Positions 12,856-16,328 of a stretch of DNA of 16,328 bases are shown here, piece by piece. Each line of letters opens with the position of its first letter. Positions within the stretch are counted from its first letter, which is position 1. The DNA is from Pseudomonadota bacterium (lineage in GTDB: Bacteria > Pseudomonadota > Alphaproteobacteria > Caulobacterales > Caulobacteraceae), in the NCBI GenBank assembly GCA_023445705.1, contig JAEXKM010000459.1, positions 1 to 16,328 of the forward strand, read 5' to 3'. The notes beneath the pieces are model-generated. The model was not told the DNA's origin. It made no database searches and worked only from the letters and a program-made list of their open reading frames with translations. A program made the position numbers and the translations under genes.

Positions 12856-13559
12856 ACCAGATCAAGACGGCGATGGTGATGGCCGCGGGCCTCGGGACCC
12901 GCATGCGACCGCTGACCAACACCATGCCCAAGGCGCTGGTGCAGGTCGCCGGCAAGCCCCTCATCGACTACGTCATCGATCCCCTCGTCGCGGCCGGCGT
13001 CGAGAAGATCGTCGTCAACGTCCACGCCTTCGCCGACCAGATGGAGGCCCATGTCCGTGGGCGCGCGGACGTCGAGATTCAGATCTCCGACGAGCGCGCC
13101 AAGCTTCTGGAAACCGGCGGCGGCATCAAACACGCACGCCCATTGCTCGGCGAAGACCCGATCTTCGTCTGCAACAGCGACTATGTCTGGAAGGCTCCCG
13201 GCGAGCCGCCTCTCTCCGCCCTCATGCGCACCTGGGACCCGCAAGCCATGGACGCCTGCGTCGTGGTGATCCCCAAGGCGCGCACCCTTGGCTTCGACAC
13301 CCCAGGCGACTTTTCGCAGGATGAGGATGGCTGGCTGACCCGCCGCGGCGACGCGCCCGAGGCCCCGCTGCACGCCTTCGGGATCGAAATCATCGACCCG
13401 ACCCTGGTCTACGCCGATCCGCGGGACGCCTTCAGCCTACGCGACATCTGGTTCGCGGCCGCCGAGCAGAAGCGCCTGCGCGGCCTCGTGCTCGACGGCC
13501 TCTGGATGCAGGTCGGCGACCCCGCAGCCATCGCCGAGGCCGAGGCTGGGCTGCGGTGA
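12852..13559 (+). CDS. murU: N-acetylmuramate 1-phosphate uridylyltransferase MurU
   Basis: A 235-residue nucleotidyltransferase. It makes UDP-MurNAc from MurNAc-1-phosphate and UTP, finishing the recycling route that AmgK begins and bypassing MurA, the fosfomycin target. The sugar-nucleotidyltransferase signature AAGLGTRMRPLT (11-22) and PKAL (26-29) bind the NTP. LLETGGGIKHA (85-95) contacts the base and sugar, and the metal aspartate is D110 in FVCNSDY. Length fits MurU rather than the longer GlmU, which would carry a left-handed beta-helix. The start overlaps the amgK stop as ATGA (12852-12855), indicating coupling. A multi-hairpin repeat begins 7 nt after the stop. Confidence 0.93.
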   Translation: MNQIKTAMVMAAGLGTRMRPLTNTMPKALVQVAGKPLIDYVIDPLVAAGVEKIVVNVHAFADQMEAHVRGRADVEIQISDERAKLLETGGGIKHARPLLGEDPIFVCNSDYVWKAPGEPPLSALMRTWDPQAMDACVVVIPKARTLGFDTPGDFSQDEDGWLTRRGDAPEAPLHAFGIEIIDPTLVYADPRDAFSLRDIWFAAAEQKRLRGLVLDGLWMQVGDPAAIAEAEAGLR

Positions 13560-13565
13560 ACCTGC

Positions 13566-13697
13566 TTCCCCCAGATGCTCCCCCGCTGGGGGAGCTGTCA
13601 GCCGCATGGCTGACTGAGGGGGACTTTGACTCCAGCGCGGCGGAGCGGTCCCCCTCCGTCTCGATGCTACGCATCGATCCACCTCCCCCAGGGGGGG
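13566..13697. repeat. Multi-hairpin palindromic intergenic repeat between murU and addB
   Basis: Four exact hairpins follow one another: 13577-13584 with 13588-13595 (8 bp, loop GCT); 13597-13603 with 13608-13614 (7 bp, loop GCAT); 13616-13624 with 13648-13656 (9 bp); 13661-13667 with 13671-13677 (7 bp, loop TAC). The outer ends are CCCCCAG-type C and G tracts (13568-13574 and 13685-13697). The 'GGGGGAGCTGTCAGCC..GGCTGACTGAGGGGGA' style recalls a dispersed intergenic repeat of Caulobacteraceae. It fills nearly all of the 154-nt murU-addB gap. No U-run follows the stems, so ordinary termination is not indicated. Confidence 0.85.
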
Positions 13698-13713
13698 CGG
13701 ATCTTGAATTCCC

Positions 13714-16328
13714 ATGAACCTCTTCGCCCGTCCCGCCCCGCGATGGTTCAACATCCCCGCCCACCGGCCGTTCGTGCAGGACCTGGCCGCCGGCCTCTAT
13801 GACGCGCTGACGCCGCTCGGTCCCGACGCCCTGTCGCAGGCGATCATCCTGACCCCGACCCGGCGCGGCGCCCGGGCCCTGGCCGACGCCTTCATCGCCG
13901 CGGGCGGCGGCAAGGCCGTGCTGCCCCCGCAGATCCGTCCCCTAGGCGATCTCGACGAGGGCGAACCGCCCTTCGAGCCCGGCGACCTGACGGTCGAGCT
14001 GCCGGCCGCCATCACGCCCCTGCGCCGACGCTTCGAACTCGCGCGCCTGGTCAAGGCGCACGAGGCCGAGCTCGGCCGCGACCTCGACGCCTCGGCCGCG
14101 CTCGAACTGGCCGACGCCCTGGGCGGCTTCCTCGACAGCCTGCAGATCGAGGAGGTCAGCGGCGCCGGCCTCGCCGACCTCGTGGACGCCGACCTCGCCG
14201 AGCACTGGCGCATCAGCCGCCAGTTCCTCGAAATGGCCCAGATCGCCTGGCCGGCGCGCCTGGCCGAACTCGGCCTCGCCGACGTTTCCCAGCGCCGTGT
14301 CGCCCTGCTGCGCCGGTTGGCCGAGGCCTGGACCGACCGACCGCCGCAGGGCGTGCTGATCGCGGCCGGCTCCACAGGCACCGCGCCCGCCACCGCCGAC
14401 CTGCTGCGGGTGGTCGCGGCCGCTCCCCAAGGCGCGGTGGTGCTGCCCGGCCTGGACGAAAGCCTCGCTGAAGCCGCCTGGGTCGAGGTCGGCGAGCAGC
14501 ATCCGCAGGGCGCCATGCGCCGGCTGCTCGCCCGCGCCGGCGTCGATCGCCGCGAGGTCATGGACTGGCCCGCTTCCTTCACCCTGGATTCCCGGGGCCG
14601 CTGGCGCCGCCGGGTCATCAACGAGGCCCTCCGTCCGGCCGAACGCACCGCCGACTGGCTGTCGGTGATCGAGAACCTGCGCCGCGAAGGCGCCAAGGAC
14701 GGGGTCGACGCCATAGCCGAGGGCCTCTCAGGCCTCAGCGTGGTCAGCGCCCGCGCCGAGGAAGAGGCCGCGACGGTCGCTGCGCTGCTGCTGCGCGAAA
14801 CGCTCGAACAGCCCGGCCGCACCGCCGCCCTGGTGGCGCCCGACCAGGTTCTCGCGCGGCGGGTCTCGGCCAAGCTCGCCCGCTGGGGCGTCATTCCAGA
14901 CTCCTCGGCCGGCCTCTCGCTGTCGGGCTGCCCGAGCGGGGTGCTGGCCGGCCTGCTGGCTCGGGCGGCGATCGACCCGCTCGATCCGGTCGGGCTGCTG
15001 GCCATCCTCAAGCATCCGCTGGTTCGGCTCGCCCTGCCGCCCGCCATCCTGCACGCGCAGCGGACCCAGCTCGAACTGCTCGGCCTGCGGGGGCCCAAGC
15101 GCACGACGTGGCAGGCGCTGGAGAGCCATCTGGCGACCAAGCAGGCAAACGAGGCCCTTGCCCTCGTCGCCGTCCTCAAGAGCGTGCTCTCGCGCCTGAC
15201 CTTCGAGGCAGAGCGCCTGCCGCCCGGCGCGGTCGCGCGGCGCCTGGCCGAAAGCCTGGAAGCCCTCGCCGCTGACGAGAGCGGCGACCTCGGCGGCCTC
15301 TGGGCCGGCCACGGCGGCGAGGCGCTGGGCCGCCTGCTGGCCGGGCTGATGGAAGAGTCCGACGGCCTGCCGGAGGTCACCCCCCGTGGCTTCGCCGACC
15401 TGCTCTCGCGCCTGACCAGCGGCGAGACGGTGCGCACCGGCGGAGCGACCCATCCGCGCCTGCGCATCCTGGGCGCCATCGAGGCGCGCCTCACCCGCGC
15501 CGACCGCCTGGTGGTCGCAGGCCTGGAGGAAGGCGTCTGGCCTCAGGGCGCGCCGCTCGACCCCTTCCTCTCGCGCCCCATGCGCGAACGCCTGGGCCTG
15601 CCCCCGCCCGAGCGGCGCATCGGCCTGGCGGCCCACGACTTCGCCCAGGCCGCCTGCGCGCCCGAAGTGATCCTGCTGCATTCCGAACGCCGCGAGGGCG
15701 CGCCGGCGGTGAAGTCACGCTGGCTTTGGCGGCTCGAGACCCTGGCCCGCGGCGCCGGCGTCGCCCTGCCCGGCCGTCCCGATCTCTTGGACTGGGCCCG
15801 CGGCCTCGACGCCGCCACGGTCTACGCGCCCGCCAAACGTCCGGCCCCTTCGCCGCCGCTGGAAGACCGTCCGCGGAAGATGGCGGTGACGCGCATCGAG
15901 GCCCTGACCCGCGATCCCTACGCCGTCTGGGCCCGCGACATCCTGCGGCTCTATCCGCTGGAGCGCCCCGACGAGGCGGTTGAGGCCCGCGCCCGCGGCA
16001 CCGCCATCCACGCCGCCTTCGAAAGGTTCGCCCTGGCTTACCCGCACGAGCTGCCCCCGGACACCGCCGAAATCTTCGAGGGCCTCTACGTGGCCGAGCT
16101 GGAGGCCGCCGGCATGCCGCGCGAGGCGCTGGCGCGAGAGGCCGCCCTCGCCCGCGAAGCCGCCCTCTGGGTCGCCGACCTGGAAGCCCGCCGCCGCGCC
16201 GACGGCCGGGCCATCCATGTCGAGCTCTCGGGCCAGCGAACCATCGAGGCGCCCGGCGGACCCTTTATCGTCACCGCCAAGGCCGACCGTATCGAGGTCG
16301 ACGATAGCGGCTATGGCCACATCCTCGA
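13714..16328 (+). CDS. addB: Double-strand break repair protein AddB (3' end outside window)
   Basis: 871 codons of a protein that should be about 1000 residues, open at the right edge. AddB is one subunit of the AddAB helicase-nuclease, which resects double-strand ends for RecA loading. The N-terminal inactivated-helicase part is recognisable (WFNIPAHRPFVQDLAAGL, ILTPTRRGARAL), and no intact Walker A is visible, as in other alphaproteobacterial AddB proteins. The C-terminal PD-(D/E)XK nuclease domain starts near residue 723 (MAVTRIEALTRDPYAVWARD). It shows RGTAIH (761-766, H766) and the acidic residue D858 in TAKADRIE; the catalytic D-Y-K motif should follow just past the edge. ATG 13714 is the first possible start, with a stop 9 nt upstream in frame. 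A G-run at 13691-13697 is rather far for a ribosome site. addA is expected next. Confidence 0.93.
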   Translation, partial: MNLFARPAPRWFNIPAHRPFVQDLAAGLYDALTPLGPDALSQAIILTPTRRGARALADAFIAAGGGKAVLPPQIRPLGDLDEGEPPFEPGDLTVELPAAITPLRRRFELARLVKAHEAELGRDLDASAALELADALGGFLDSLQIEEVSGAGLADLVDADLAEHWRISRQFLEMAQIAWPARLAELGLADVSQRRVALLRRLAEAWTDRPPQGVLIAAGSTGTAPATADLLRVVAAAPQGAVVLPGLDESLAEAAWVEVGEQHPQGAMRRLLARAGVDRREVMDWPASFTLDSRGRWRRRVINEALRPAERTADWLSVIENLRREGAKDGVDAIAEGLSGLSVVSARAEEEAATVAALLLRETLEQPGRTAALVAPDQVLARRVSAKLARWGVIPDSSAGLSLSGCPSGVLAGLLARAAIDPLDPVGLLAILKHPLVRLALPPAILHAQRTQLELLGLRGPKRTTWQALESHLATKQANEALALVAVLKSVLSRLTFEAERLPPGAVARRLAESLEALAADESGDLGGLWAGHGGEALGRLLAGLMEESDGLPEVTPRGFADLLSRLTSGETVRTGGATHPRLRILGAIEARLTRADRLVVAGLEEGVWPQGAPLDPFLSRPMRERLGLPPPERRIGLAAHDFAQAACAPEVILLHSERREGAPAVKSRWLWRLETLARGAGVALPGRPDLLDWARGLDAATVYAPAKRPAPSPPLEDRPRKMAVTRIEALTRDPYAVWARDILRLYPLERPDEAVEARARGTAIHAAFERFALAYPHELPPDTAEIFEGLYVAELEAAGMPREALAREAALAREAALWVADLEARRRADGRAIHVELSGQRTIEAPGGPFIVTAKADRIEVDDSGYGHIL

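Noticed and set aside
13560..13713. CRISPR array or tRNA-like structure in the murU-addB gap
   Set aside because: The stems differ from one another, there are no regular direct repeats with spacers, and no tRNA arms or anticodon loop can be built.
13797..15494. 565-codon minus-strand frame opposite addB
   Set aside because: Serine/arginine-rich low-complexity translation typical of antisense GC-rich frames; addB on the other strand is well supported.

Overview
The window is gene-dense, GC-rich chromosomal DNA from an alphaproteobacterium, most likely Caulobacteraceae (Caulobacter/Phenylobacterium-like). The support for this is an EcfG-like sigma-factor tail, an sdhCDAB operon near zapE, a tsaE-amgK-murU-addB string, and two kinds of intergenic palindromic repeat that I recall from that family. 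This is an inference from gene content and style, not from a database search. I see no phage, IS, CRISPR, tRNA or rRNA.

Region 1 (1-5354): The end of a plus-strand ECF sigma gene meets a minus-strand block at a strong hairpin terminator. Read in the direction of transcription, the minus block is sdhC-sdhD-sdhA-sdhB (complete succinate dehydrogenase), then an FAD-dependent ferredoxin reductase and a [2Fe-2S] ferredoxin. The ligands and catalytic residues of complex II can all be placed. The reductase and ferredoxin form a two-gene electron-transfer unit, probably with its own promoter.

Region 2 (5355-7637): A LysR-family regulator is divergent from sdhC. The shared intergenic region holds a near-consensus sdh promoter, three copies of a CCTTCGC heptamer, and a perfect 10-bp inverted repeat lying across the lysR start codon. 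lysR converges on zapE (AFG1-type ATPase), and both stop codons sit inside one terminator stem.

Region 3 (7584-10200): A small acidic hypothetical protein lies behind a possible EcfG-type stress promoter. It is followed by minus-strand genes for a membrane-anchored thioredoxin-fold protein and for methylmalonate-semialdehyde dehydrogenase (mmsA). A 15-bp perfect palindrome and two TAGGCCT repeats lie upstream of mmsA.

Region 4 (10201-16328): A paired palindromic repeat precedes a tightly packed plus-strand cluster: lysophospholipid acyltransferase, tsaE, amgK and murU, joined by ATGA or longer overlaps. A second, multi-hairpin repeat follows, then addB, which runs off the window end. AmgK and MurU together form the cell-wall-recycling route from MurNAc to UDP-MurNAc. 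TsaE belongs to tRNA t6A synthesis, and AddB is half of the AddAB recombination nuclease.

Most genes are conserved housekeeping genes. The less explained material lies in the intergenic DNA and in two or three proteins with unusual motifs. I did not find a convincing wholly new multi-gene system.
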